64,000 nt of DNA from Clostridia bacterium (GTDB lineage Bacteria; Bacillota; Clostridia; Christensenellales; Borkfalkiaceae): the NCBI GenBank assembly GCA_017508485.1, contig JAFVYV010000005.1, forward strand, positions 96,368 to 160,367. Direction: 5' to 3'. The notes beneath the pieces were generated by a model that ran no database searches, was not told the origin of the DNA, and worked only from the letters and a program-made list of their open reading frames with translations. Within the stretch, counting starts at the first letter, position 1; the number at the start of each line of letters is the position of its first letter. Both the position numbers and the translations under genes were made by a program. Positions 48,053-56,758 of this stretch are shown one piece after another.

Positions 48053-48901
48053 ATGAATAACGTTAAAGAACTAGAACTAACTGCTTATAAATGTAGAAGA
48101 AACTTGCTTCGTATGGTTGAAGCAAGTGACCACGGCCATTTAGGTGGAGCTCTTTCTTGTATGGATATCGTAACAGCGTTATATTTCCATAAAATGAACG
48201 TTGACCCACAAAATCCTAAAATGCCTGAAAGAGATAGATTTTTACTTTCAGCCGGTCATAAATGTATGGTTCAATACTCTGTACTTGCTGAAAAAGGCTT
48301 TTTTGACAAATCAGTATTAGACACTTACGGTGGATTTAAAACACAAATTCCAGGTCACCCTGATATGTACAAATTACCTGGTGTTGAAGCAAACACAGGT
48401 GCATTAGGACACGGACTTCCAATTGCTTGTGGTATGGCAATGGGTTTAAGACAAGATAAATTAAACTCAAACGTATACGTTATCATGGGCGACGGCGAAC
48501 TTGCTGAAGGTTCTAACTGGGAAGGTGCTGCAGTTGCTCCTCACTACGGTTTAGATAACTTAACTGTATTCGTTGACTTTAACGGATTACAAATAAGTGG
48601 TAGAGTTCAAGATATTATGAACTTTACTGATATAGCAGAACACTTTAAGGCTTTTGGTTGGGCAGTTAAAGATATTGATGGTAACAATATGCAAGAAGTT
48701 GTTGATACTCTTGATTCATTACCACTTGAAAAAGGTAAACCTTCTTTAATCGTAGCACACACTATTAAGTCAAAAGGTATTTCTTTTGCTGAAAACAATG
48801 CTTCATATCACTATTGGACTCCTTCAAAAGAAGAATTAAATAAGGCTATAGAAGAAGTTGAAGCAAAGATTGCTGAACTTGAAAAGGCATTGGAGGAATA
48901 A
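48053..48901 (+). CDS. Transketolase, N-terminal (TPP-binding) subunit
   Basis: This 282-residue chain is the first half of a split transketolase. It has GHLGGALSCMDIVTALYF, the metal/TPP motif GDGELAEGSNWEGA near residue 145 and IKSKGISFAENN at the end. It pairs with the next gene, which starts two bases downstream, to transfer two-carbon units between sugar phosphates. Split transketolases are common in clostridia. Confidence 0.95.
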   Translation: MNNVKELELTAYKCRRNLLRMVEASDHGHLGGALSCMDIVTALYFHKMNVDPQNPKMPERDRFLLSAGHKCMVQYSVLAEKGFFDKSVLDTYGGFKTQIPGHPDMYKLPGVEANTGALGHGLPIACGMAMGLRQDKLNSNVYVIMGDGELAEGSNWEGAAVAPHYGLDNLTVFVDFNGLQISGRVQDIMNFTDIAEHFKAFGWAVKDIDGNNMQEVVDTLDSLPLEKGKPSLIVAHTIKSKGISFAENNASYHYWTPSKEELNKAIEEVEAKIAELEKALEE

Positions 48902-48903
48902 TT

Positions 48904-49839
48904 ATGATAGGTGATATTTTAGATCCAAGAAAAGAATTTGGTAAAGCAGTTGCTGAAGTTGCTGAAACTGATGAAAGAATTGTAATTTTATCAGCAGATA
49001 GTGGTAAGAGTTCAGGTTTTGGTGATTTTGCAAAAGCACATCCTGATAGATATTTTGAATGTGGTATTATGGAACAAGGTGTTACAGGTGTTGCTGCAGG
49101 TTTAGCAACAACTGGTAAAATCCCAGTATTCTGCGCTATTGCACCATTCGTAACTTGTAGAAACTTTGAAATGTTCCGTAACGACTTAGGTTATATGAGA
49201 CAAAACGTTAAAATCGTTGGTAGAAACTGTGGTTTTACTTATTCTGACCTAGGTGCAACACACCACTCATTAGAAGACTTTGCAATTACAAGAATGATTC
49301 CTGGTGTTGTAGTATTAGCACCACAAGACCCTGCTGAAATTAGAGGGGCTGTAAAAGCAATGCTAAAGCACGAAGGTCCTGTTTATATGAGAATAGGTAA
49401 TCCAAAGATTGAACAAATTTTTGAAGATAAGGAATTCGTTATTGGTAAAGGTACAGTTTTAGTTGAAGGTGATGATTTAACAATTATCTCAACTGGTTCA
49501 ACAACAAAAGCCGCTATTGAAGCCGCTGAAATTCTAAAGGAAAAGGGCGTAAGCGCAAGAGTTGTTGGTATGCCAACCGTTTGCCCAATTGATGAAGAAT
49601 TAGTTTTAGAATCAGCAAAGAAAACTGGCAAAATTATGACTGTTGAAGAACATTATCAATATGGTGGTTTAGGTACTTTAGTTTCTGAATATTTAGCAGA
49701 AACTTACCCAACTAAAATGAAGATGTTAGGTGTTCCAAAGTCATATGCAACTTCTGGTCCATACGACGCTTTATTAAAGTACTACAAACTTGATAAAGAA
49801 GGTATTGCAGAAACTGCACTTGAATTTGTTAAAGACTAA
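48904..49839 (+). CDS. Transketolase, C-terminal subunit
   Basis: This 311-residue chain carries the pyrimidine-binding domain (DSGKSSGFGDFAKAHP, then the catalytic-Glu segment FECGIMEQGVTGVAAGLA) and the C-terminal transketolase domain with TVEEHYQYGGLG. It works with the N-terminal chain encoded immediately upstream. A strong terminator follows. Confidence 0.95.
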   Translation: MIGDILDPRKEFGKAVAEVAETDERIVILSADSGKSSGFGDFAKAHPDRYFECGIMEQGVTGVAAGLATTGKIPVFCAIAPFVTCRNFEMFRNDLGYMRQNVKIVGRNCGFTYSDLGATHHSLEDFAITRMIPGVVVLAPQDPAEIRGAVKAMLKHEGPVYMRIGNPKIEQIFEDKEFVIGKGTVLVEGDDLTIISTGSTTKAAIEAAEILKEKGVSARVVGMPTVCPIDEELVLESAKKTGKIMTVEEHYQYGGLGTLVSEYLAETYPTKMKMLGVPKSYATSGPYDALLKYYKLDKEGIAETALEFVKD

Positions 49840-49853
49840 TAAAAGATAAAAAG

Positions 49854-49884
49854 AAAACGGATACGATTTCGTATCCGTTTTTTA
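49854..49884. terminator. Bidirectional terminator after the transketolase genes
   Basis: AAACGGATACGA / TCGTATCCGTTT with T runs serves both the transketolase unit and the convergent ABC genes. Confidence 0.9.
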
Positions 49885-49897
49885 ATTTTAAATTAAA

Positions 49898-51865
49898 TTA
49901 GTCAAGTTCAAAAGCACCGGTGTATAGTTGATAATAAGTGCCTTTTTTAGCAATCAATTCTTCGTGGTTGCCACGTTCAATAATTCTACCCTTATCTAGT
50001 ACCATAATAACGTCGGCATTTTGAATTGTAGAAAGTCTATGAGCAATAACAAAAACCGTTCTACCTTGCATAAGCATATCCGTACCTTTTTGAACAAGTG
50101 CTTCCGTTCTTGTATCAATAGAAGAAGTTGCTTCGTCCATTATCATAACAGGGGCGTTAGAAACGGCTGCACGGGCGATAGAAAGTAGTTGCCTTTGTCC
50201 TTGTGAAAGATTAGCACCATCGCCTTCTAACATGGTATTATAGCCGTTAGGAAGTCTTGTAATAAAACTATCTGCGCCAACAAGTTTTGCAGCATCTATA
50301 CACTCTTCATCAGTTGCATCTAATCTACCATAACGAATATTATTCATAACGGTATCTGTAAATAGGTTTGTATCTTGTAAAACTATACCAAGCGACCTTC
50401 TTAAAGAATCTTTCTTTATTTTATTAATGTTAATATTGTCGTATCTAATTTTACCATCAGCAATATCGTAAAATCTATTTAGTAGGTTGGTGATAGTAGT
50501 TTTACCAGCGCCAGTTGCACCAACGAAGGCAATTTTTTGACCAGGTTTAGCATAAAGTGAAACGTCGTGAAGAACTATATGGTCTTCGTTATAACCAAAG
50601 TCAACTTCGTGCATAGTGATGTCGCCCATAAGTTTAGTGTAGGTGACAGTTCCGTCTGCTTTATGAGGGTGTTTCCAAGCCCATAAGTTGGTTCTTTTAT
50701 CAGTTTCAATAAGATTTCCGTTTTCATCTTCAATAACGTTTACTAAAGTAACGTAACCTTCGTCTTGTTCAATAGGTTCATCAAGTAGTTCAAAAATTCT
50801 ACCAGCACCTGCAATAGCCATAACTACTGAGTTAATTTGGTTAGAAATTTGACCGGTTGTGTTAGCAAAACGCCTTGCTAAACCTAAGAAGGTGATAACT
50901 ATATGAAGTTCAAGCACTCCAACGAAAGAACCGGTAGAGAATAGGTTAGCAAAACTTAAGTTAATACCTGTTCCTTCAGAAATAATAAATATAGCACCAC
51001 CGATAAAGGCAATTAATACGTACAAAATATTGCCGATATTGTGAATAATAGGCATAAGCATATTAGAAAATGCGTTTGCTTTGTTAGAAACTTCACAAAG
51101 TTCGCCGTTTATTTTATCAAATGATTCTTTTGCTTCATCTTCGTGGCAGAAAACTTTAACAACCTTTTGACCGTTAATCATTTCTTCAACAAAACCTTCC
51201 ATTTTACCAACGGATTTTTGTTGAGCAATAAAATATTTAGCACTTCTACCACCGATGGTTTTAGTAACTAACAGTATGCAAACTAGACCAACTACAACGG
51301 CAAGGAATAACGGTAAACTTAAATAAATCATAATAAAACATAAGGTAATAACCGTTATTATGGTTGACATAAGTTGGGGGATACTTTGAGAAATAAGTTG
51401 TCTTAACGCATCAGTATCGTTAGTGTACATACTCATAATATCGCCGTTAGCATTACTATCAAAATACTTAATAGGCAATTTTTGCATTTTTTCAAACATT
51501 TTAACTCTCATATCACGCAAGAACTTTTGAGTTAAAATTGCGCCTATTTGGTTATAAATGATAGAACAAACCACGCCAACCGTATAGAAAACGCCTAAAG
51601 TTATAATAGTTTTAATAACTTGTAGCCAAGCCTCATCAACAGTTAAAGTTCCGTTTAAGCCGTATTCTAATGCTTCATAAATAGAGTTTAAGAATAGTCC
51701 ACTTAAACTACTTGCAAGTGCGCTTATAAATAGACAAATAAAAATTGTTAAAAGCATAGGCTTATAACTTGTAAATAATAATTTAATTAAGCGCTTAAAA
51801 GTACCTTTTTTAGGTGGAGTTCTTTTCATATTAGGAGAACTTCTCATAGACATTTTCATAGCCAT
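49898..51865 (-). CDS. ABC exporter half-transporter with consensus ATP site
   Basis: This 655-residue protein has six membrane helices followed by an ATPase domain with Walker A GATGAGKTT, the signature LSQGQRQL, Walker B MIMDEATSSID with the catalytic Glu, and the H-loop His in IAHRLSTI. An insert of about 50 residues, starting DEGYVTLVNV, links the two domains. It overlaps its partner by one base (TAATG). Together they should form a heterodimeric exporter of a drug, lipid or peptide. Its divergent position beside a precursor-like peptide gene makes peptide export one possibility. Confidence 0.93.
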   Translation of the reverse strand: MAMKMSMRSSPNMKRTPPKKGTFKRLIKLLFTSYKPMLLTIFICLFISALASSLSGLFLNSIYEALEYGLNGTLTVDEAWLQVIKTIITLGVFYTVGVVCSIIYNQIGAILTQKFLRDMRVKMFEKMQKLPIKYFDSNANGDIMSMYTNDTDALRQLISQSIPQLMSTIITVITLCFIMIYLSLPLFLAVVVGLVCILLVTKTIGGRSAKYFIAQQKSVGKMEGFVEEMINGQKVVKVFCHEDEAKESFDKINGELCEVSNKANAFSNMLMPIIHNIGNILYVLIAFIGGAIFIISEGTGINLSFANLFSTGSFVGVLELHIVITFLGLARRFANTTGQISNQINSVVMAIAGAGRIFELLDEPIEQDEGYVTLVNVIEDENGNLIETDKRTNLWAWKHPHKADGTVTYTKLMGDITMHEVDFGYNEDHIVLHDVSLYAKPGQKIAFVGATGAGKTTITNLLNRFYDIADGKIRYDNININKIKKDSLRRSLGIVLQDTNLFTDTVMNNIRYGRLDATDEECIDAAKLVGADSFITRLPNGYNTMLEGDGANLSQGQRQLLSIARAAVSNAPVMIMDEATSSIDTRTEALVQKGTDMLMQGRTVFVIAHRLSTIQNADVIMVLDKGRIIERGNHEELIAKKGTYYQLYTGAFELD

Positions 51866-53601
51866 TATTCGATATCTCCTTTTGCTTTATTTTGTGTGTA
51901 GTAAATTTCTTTATAAATATCACTACTTTCCATTAATTCTTCGTGACCACCGATAGCAACGATTTTGCCACCGTCCATTAAAATTATTTTATCAGCATCT
52001 TCAACTGACGCTACTCTTTGAGCAACGATAATTTTAGTAGTATCAGGAATTTCTTCCTTAAAAGCCTTTCTAAGTAGGGCATCGGTCTTCATATCAACGG
52101 CAGAAGTAGAGTCGTCTAAAATGATAACTTTTGGTTTTTTTAGAAGGGCTCTTGCAATACAAAGTCTTTGTCTTTGTCCACCAGAAACGTTAGTGCCACC
52201 TTGTTCAATAAAGGTGTCGTAGCCGTTAGGGAATTGTCTAATAAATTCATCTGCTTGCGCAAGTTTACAAGCATTTACAATTTCTTCATCAGTAGCATCT
52301 TTGTCGCCCCAACGCATATTTTCTTTAATAGTGCCGGAAAATAGAACGTTCTTTTGTAAAACAACTGCAACGTTATCTCTTAAAACTTCCATATCGTAAT
52401 CTTTAACGTTAACACCACCAACGTAAAGGTTGCCTTCAGTTACGTCATAAAGTCTTGAAATTAAGTTAACTAAAGTAGTTTTAGATGAACCCGTTCCACC
52501 TAAAATGCCGATAGTTTGACCAGACTTGATATCTAAATTAATATTTGAAAGGGCAAACTTTTCAGCAATAGAAGAATACTTAAAACTAACGTTATCAAAC
52601 TTAATTGAACCGTCTTCAACTTTATATATAGGATTTTCTGGATTAGAAAGGTCGCTTTTTTCATTAATAACTTCAACGATACGTCTTGCAGATTCAACTG
52701 ATAAAGTAAGCATAACGAAAATCATTGAAAGCATTTGAAGTGACATTAAAATTTGTAGGGAATAGGTAAGCATACTTGTTAAACCGATAACGTTTAAGTT
52801 GCTTGAACCTGAAAGTATAATCATTGAACCAAAAAGTGCAATCATTATAAGTGAAATGTTTAAGCAAAATTGCATAAGTGGTTCGTTAAAAGCAAGAATT
52901 CTTTCTGCTTTAGTAAATTCCTTTTGAAGATTAGTTGAAACTTCAGTCATTTTGTTAATTTCATAATCTTCTCTAACGTAAGCCTTAACAACTCTCATAC
53001 CCCTAACGTTTTCTTGAATAGAATTGTTAAGTTTGTCATACTTTTTAAATAAGTTCCTAAAAATAGGCATAACTTTTCTAATAATAAAGAAAATACCAAA
53101 TCCAAGTATAGGAATAGTAACTGCAAACATTGCAGGGAGTGTTGGATGAATAGCAAAAGACATTACTATTGAGAATATAAGCATAAGTGGACTTCTAACG
53201 GCAACACGAATAATCATCATAAACGCCATTTGAACGTTGGTTATATCAGTAGTAAGTCTTGTCATTAAAGAAGAAGTTGAAAATTTATCAATATTTGAAA
53301 AAGAAAAGGTTTGAATATTGTCATACATATCTTTTCTTAAATTTTTAGCAAATCCAGTAGAGGCTTTGGCGCAAAATTTACCACCAAGCATACCTGCAAT
53401 TAAAGATATAATTGCAGAAAGCACCATCATAACTCCATAATAAACCATACCTTGAACGTCGGCATTTTCTAAGGCTTCGCCAAACCAAACGATTACAAGT
53501 GGAATAAATACTTCCATTGCAACTTCAATTATCATAAGAAGAGGTGTTAAGATGGTATATTTTTTATATTCGCGAATAGATTTAGCGAGTGTTTTAATCA
53601 T
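51865..53601 (-). CDS. ABC exporter half-transporter with degenerate ATP site
   Basis: This 578-residue partner has six helices and an ATPase domain with Walker A GGTGSSKTT, signature VSGGQRQR, Walker B ILDDSTSAVD (Asp instead of the catalytic Glu) and Gln instead of the H-loop His (VAQRVASV). These changes mark the non-catalytic site of heterodimeric exporters such as TM287/288. The start at MIKTLAKS (53601) is chosen from family length; GGAG lies 13 bases upstream, rather far, and an in-frame upstream ATG at 53655 is possible. Confidence 0.9.
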   Translation of the reverse strand: MIKTLAKSIREYKKYTILTPLLMIIEVAMEVFIPLVIVWFGEALENADVQGMVYYGVMMVLSAIISLIAGMLGGKFCAKASTGFAKNLRKDMYDNIQTFSFSNIDKFSTSSLMTRLTTDITNVQMAFMMIIRVAVRSPLMLIFSIVMSFAIHPTLPAMFAVTIPILGFGIFFIIRKVMPIFRNLFKKYDKLNNSIQENVRGMRVVKAYVREDYEINKMTEVSTNLQKEFTKAERILAFNEPLMQFCLNISLIMIALFGSMIILSGSSNLNVIGLTSMLTYSLQILMSLQMLSMIFVMLTLSVESARRIVEVINEKSDLSNPENPIYKVEDGSIKFDNVSFKYSSIAEKFALSNINLDIKSGQTIGILGGTGSSKTTLVNLISRLYDVTEGNLYVGGVNVKDYDMEVLRDNVAVVLQKNVLFSGTIKENMRWGDKDATDEEIVNACKLAQADEFIRQFPNGYDTFIEQGGTNVSGGQRQRLCIARALLKKPKVIILDDSTSAVDMKTDALLRKAFKEEIPDTTKIIVAQRVASVEDADKIILMDGGKIVAIGGHEELMESSDIYKEIYYTQNKAKGDIE

Positions 53602-53686
53602 AAATAAACCCAAACTCCTTTTAGTCTTAAACAAATATATTATATATAATAACATTTAAATAAACTTTAAAACAATATATAAAAGT

Positions 53687-53716
53687 ATTATAAAAAAGTT
53701 TTTTGTCATTTGTCAA
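53687..53716 (-). promoter_or_regulatory. Promoter of the ABC exporter pair
   Basis: Minus-strand TTGACA (53716-53711), an 18-base spacer and TATAAT (53692-53687). Confidence 0.7.
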
Positions 53717-53849
53717 TAAAAAGAAAGGCTAAAAAGTTAAAAAATAGGATTTTCTAACATATAAATAGGGTAGTGAAAGGGGTATTTTTATGATTAAAAA
53801 CAATTATTAAAATTTATTAATTTAAATTAAAAATTTTTCAATTTTTCTA

Positions 53850-53878
53850 TTGACATATTTAAAATAATAATGTATAAT
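53850..53878 (+). promoter_or_regulatory. Promoter of the precursor-like peptide gene
   Basis: TTGACA (53850-53855), a 17-base spacer and TATAAT (53873-53878): a consensus, probably strong promoter. Between it and the exporter promoter (53717-53849) the sequence is AT-rich without a supported gene. Confidence 0.85.
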
Positions 53879-53922
53879 TGTCGTGTAATTATGAATAATA
53901 ATTGTATTTGGAGGGAGTTATA

Positions 53923-54033
53923 ATGAAAAAACCTTACGAAAAAGCTGAATTAGAATTAATGATTTTTGAAGAAAAAGATATTATTACTATGAGTTTAGGT
54001 GACTCTGGTGATGACTTCTTCGGTGAAGACTAA
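53923..54033 (+). CDS. Short acidic precursor-like peptide (36 residues)
   Basis: This 36-residue peptide begins MKKPYEKAELELM, continues through EEKDIITMS, and ends in the acidic stretch GDSGDDFFGED. It has a strong GGAGG site, a consensus promoter and its own terminator, so it is probably made in large amounts. It precedes an HPr-kinase-like gene, a PqqD-like gene and an S26B-type peptidase, and is divergent from an ABC exporter. This fits a ribosomal precursor with a leader (about 1-24) and a short core holding Ser24 and Ser28. No direct family assignment was possible. Confidence 0.7.
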   Translation: MKKPYEKAELELMIFEEKDIITMSLGDSGDDFFGED

Positions 54034-54061
54034 TATATAGAGACCAAATTTATTTTAGCAC

Positions 54062-54093
54062 AAAAAACGACAGGGTTACTGTCGTTTTTTTTT
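54062..54093 (+). terminator. Terminator between the precursor gene and the kinase gene
   Basis: AAAAAACGACAG / CTGTCGTTTTTT with a GGTTA loop and a long T run. It would keep precursor transcripts separate from, and more abundant than, those of the enzymes. Confidence 0.85.
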
Positions 54094-54114
54094 AAAGTTT
54101 TTTATTTTTTGCAA

Positions 54115-54143
54115 TTGACTATTATAAAAAATATTAGTATAAT
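54115..54143 (+). promoter_or_regulatory. Promoter of the kinase-PqqD-peptidase-aroEK-aroQ-trmB operon
   Basis: TTGACT (54115-54120), a 17-base spacer and TATAAT (54138-54143). The next gene starts only six bases after the -10 box, so its mRNA is probably leaderless. Confidence 0.7.
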
Positions 54144-54149
54144 ATTTTT

Positions 54150-54860
54150 ATGGTAAAAGTTAAGTTTGCTGGTATAGTAATTCAAGTAAATAATAAATAT
54201 TCTTTTATTGAAAGACAATGCGCTAATTATTTAGTAGATAACGATACTTTGGCGCAAATTGTTATAACCGTAAAAGATGAAGATATTGAAAAAGAAATTT
54301 TAGACAACCCTTTTTCTATCGGCAAAGGCAGGGCAGAAAGTTTTTGTGCATATAGGGAAATTTCAAAAAAACTTGCAGAGTTTGACGCATTTTTACTACA
54401 CGCATCAATTGTTTCTTACAAAAACCAAGGCTTTGCATTTTTAGGTAAAAGTGGTACGGGCAAAAGCACGCACGCATCTTTATGGCAAAAACGTTTTGAA
54501 GACGTTGTATTTATAAATGATGATAAGCCTATAATAAGAAAAGAAGGTAATTTTTTGGCTTATGGAACGCCTTATTCTGGCAAAAGGAACTTTAACACCA
54601 ACACTTTTGTTGAGTTAAAGGCGCTTTATTTTTTAGAACAGTCAAAAACTAACGAAATTAAAAAACTTTCTAAAGAACAAGCGATTTTTAAACTTATTCC
54701 ACAAGTAATTATGCCGGAAAATAAAGAAGATATTGAAAAAACTTTAGCACTTTTTGATGAACTTTTATCACTTCCTTGCTATCTATTAAAGTGCAATATT
54801 TCGTTTGAGGCAGTTGACATTGCGTATCAAACTTTTTTAGGAGAATATAATGAAAATTAA
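54150..54860 (+). CDS. HPr-kinase-like ATP-binding protein
   Basis: This 236-residue protein has the HPr kinase/PEP-carboxykinase-like fold: LLHASIV near 82-88, the P-loop GKSGTGKST (99-107), INDDKP (122-127) and GTPYSGKRN (139-147). Homologues in lasso-peptide clusters phosphorylate a Ser of the precursor, so modification of the adjacent 36-residue peptide is a reasonable inference. No Shine-Dalgarno site is present and the ATG lies about seven bases after the -10 box, suggesting a leaderless start. It overlaps the PqqD-like gene by 11 bases. Confidence 0.82.
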   Translation: MVKVKFAGIVIQVNNKYSFIERQCANYLVDNDTLAQIVITVKDEDIEKEILDNPFSIGKGRAESFCAYREISKKLAEFDAFLLHASIVSYKNQGFAFLGKSGTGKSTHASLWQKRFEDVVFINDDKPIIRKEGNFLAYGTPYSGKRNFNTNTFVELKALYFLEQSKTNEIKKLSKEQAIFKLIPQVIMPENKEDIEKTLALFDELLSLPCYLLKCNISFEAVDIAYQTFLGEYNEN

Positions 54861-55113
54861 AGCAGGATTCGTTTTAAGAAAGGTAGGAGAAAAGGTTTTA
54901 GTAGTTCCTATTGGAGATAGAACAAAAACTTTTAACGGTATGATAATTTTAAATGATATGGCAAAGTTTTTTTGGGACAATCTTCAAGAAAATATTGAAC
55001 TTGACGACCTTGTGAAAATTGTTTGCGACAACTTTGAAGTGTCAGAAGAAGTTGCAAAAGCCGACCTTATAGAATTTACTGAAAAATTAGAAAAAGCAGG
55101 TATTCTTGAATAA
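54850..55113 (+). CDS. PqqD-like peptide-binding protein (RRE type)
   Basis: This 87-residue protein matches the PqqD fold, with an N-terminal beta hairpin (GFVLRKVGEKVLVVPIGD) and a helical part containing LNDMAKFFWDNL and the helix ending LEKAGILE. PqqD domains bind leader peptides and bring them to modifying enzymes, which fits the precursor and the kinase. It overlaps the kinase gene by 11 bases and the peptidase gene by one base (TAATG). Confidence 0.85.
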   Translation: MKIKAGFVLRKVGEKVLVVPIGDRTKTFNGMIILNDMAKFFWDNLQENIELDDLVKIVCDNFEVSEEVAKADLIEFTEKLEKAGILE

Positions 55114-55529
55114 TGACTATTGAAGAATCTTTAACTAAAAACGGAGTTCATTTAGCAACACCTATCGGTAGAAGTATGGCTCCTATACTAAAAAGTCGTA
55201 CTAATAACGTTGTTATTAAACCGATTTTTGAAAAATTAAAACCTAACGACGTTATTCTTTGCAAAAGGGACAACGGTGCTTATATTTTACATAGAATTAT
55301 TAAAATAAAAGGTGACAAATATTTTTTAAGGGGAGATAATCAATATAGACTTGATAAAACTATTACCGATAAAAATATTTTAGGCGTAATGGTTGGGTTT
55401 TACAAGAAAGAAAAATATATAAGCGTTAATTCTTTTGGATATAAATTTTACTCTATTTTTTGGCGTTTAATTTTTCCTATTAGATTTCCGTTTATGGTTA
55501 TTAGTTATTTATTTTCAAGGAAAAAGTAA
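55113..55529 (+). CDS. S26-type (Ser-His) peptidase with a C-terminal membrane segment
   Basis: This 138-residue protein resembles signal-peptidase/S24-S26 enzymes. The nucleophile is Ser21 in GRSMAP, the general base appears to be His60 in ILHRII, and RGDN lies at 73-76, the order seen in S26B (SipW-like) peptidases. There is no N-terminal anchor; instead a hydrophobic stretch (about 112-134) is followed by SRKK. It may cleave the precursor leader. It overlaps both neighbours by one base. Confidence 0.8.
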   Translation: MTIEESLTKNGVHLATPIGRSMAPILKSRTNNVVIKPIFEKLKPNDVILCKRDNGAYILHRIIKIKGDKYFLRGDNQYRLDKTITDKNILGVMVGFYKKEKYISVNSFGYKFYSIFWRLIFPIRFPFMVISYLFSRKK

Positions 55530-56758
55530 TGAAATTTGCAATTATAGGCAAAAGTTTACCACACACTTTATCGCCTAAAATACATACTGAATATTTTAAT
55601 TTAGATTATATAAAAAAAGAACTTAACGAAGATATGTTAAGTAATTTTTTTGTTTTAAATGATTTTGACGGGTTTAACGTTACTATACCTTATAAAGAAA
55701 AGGTAATTCCTTTTTTAGACGAAGTATCTACTGAAGCCTTAAAAATAGGGGCAGTTAACACGGTTGTCAAAAAAGACGGCAAGTATTTTGGCTATAATAC
55801 CGACGTTTTTGGTTTAGAATACGGCTTAAAAGAATTAAAGGTTGATTTAACTAACAAAACAGTTTTAATTTTAGGTAGTGGTGGTACTTCAAAAACGGCA
55901 ACCTATTTAGTTAAAAAGTTTACTGACAAGGTTTTTGTGGTTTCAAGAAAGGGAAGTATAAACTATCAAAATTGCTATGATATAGATGCTGAAGTTATTA
56001 TCAATACAACGCCTATCGGTATGTATCCAAACGATAATGAAAGCCCTATTGATTTAACAAAATTTTCTAACTTAAAAGCAGTTTATGACGTTATATATAA
56101 TCCGTTAAAAACAAAACTAGTTTTAGATGCAATTAAACTAGGAATTCCTGCAAAAAACGGGCTTAATATGTTGGTTGCACAAGCAGTTAAAGCAAAAGAT
56201 ATATTTTTATCAAAACAAACTGATGAAAGTGAAATAAAAAAGGTGTTAAATTCTTTAGAAAAAGAACTTACAAACATAATACTTGTCGGTATGCCTTCTT
56301 CTGGCAAAAGTACGATTGCTAAAATTTTATCAAAAAAATTAAACAGAGCGTATATTGACACCGATGAGTTGGTTGTAAAAAACCAAAACTTAACAATTCC
56401 TGAAATTTTTGAAAATTTTGGTGAACAAAAGTTTAGAGAATTTGAAACAACTGCCCTAAAAGATGCTATTTCTTCCTTTTCAAAGGTTATAGCAACAGGT
56501 GGTGGCATTGTGTTAAAAGAAAATAATAGGGATTTATTAAAAAAGAATTCTTTCGTGGTGTATTTAGTAAGAGATATTGATAAACTTTCTACTAAAAACA
56601 GACCACTTTCAAAAGATAAAGACACTTTATTAAATATGGAAAAGGTTAGAAAGCCTTTATATCAAGAAGTTGCCGATTTAGTAGTTGATAACAATAAGGA
56701 TTTAGAAAGTGTCGATAAGGAGATTATAACTAAGTATGAAGAAAATTTTAGTAATTAA
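55529..56758 (+). CDS. Fused shikimate dehydrogenase - shikimate kinase
   Basis: This 409-residue protein joins two shikimate enzymes. Residues 1-245 are AroE: SLPHTLSP (9-16), catalytic Lys56 in TIPYKEK, Asp92 in NTDVFG and the NADP loop GSGGTSKT (116-123). Residues 250-409 are AroK: Walker A GMPSSGKST (254-262), DTD at 277-279, GGG at 324-326 and RPL at 358-360. The fusion supplies two steps absent from the main aro operon. It starts at TAATG, overlapping the peptidase gene by one base. Confidence 0.95.
   Translation: MKFAIIGKSLPHTLSPKIHTEYFNLDYIKKELNEDMLSNFFVLNDFDGFNVTIPYKEKVIPFLDEVSTEALKIGAVNTVVKKDGKYFGYNTDVFGLEYGLKELKVDLTNKTVLILGSGGTSKTATYLVKKFTDKVFVVSRKGSINYQNCYDIDAEVIINTTPIGMYPNDNESPIDLTKFSNLKAVYDVIYNPLKTKLVLDAIKLGIPAKNGLNMLVAQAVKAKDIFLSKQTDESEIKKVLNSLEKELTNIILVGMPSSGKSTIAKILSKKLNRAYIDTDELVVKNQNLTIPEIFENFGEQKFREFETTALKDAISSFSKVIATGGGIVLKENNRDLLKKNSFVVYLVRDIDKLSTKNRPLSKDKDTLLNMEKVRKPLYQEVADLVVDNNKDLESVDKEIITKYEENFSN

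Noticed and set aside
53790..53810. A six-codon ORF (MIKNNY) with AAAGGGG upstream, between the ABC promoter and the precursor promoter
   Set aside because: Too short to judge; no promoter or terminator of its own, and such ORFs arise often by chance in AT-rich DNA.
51865..55529. Calling the peptide cassette a lasso-peptide cluster
   Set aside because: There is no asparagine-synthetase-like cyclase and no transglutaminase-like B2 protease in the window.
56083..56625. A 180-codon minus-strand open frame inside the aroE-aroK fusion
   Set aside because: It is a shadow of codon bias in the real gene and has no support of its own.
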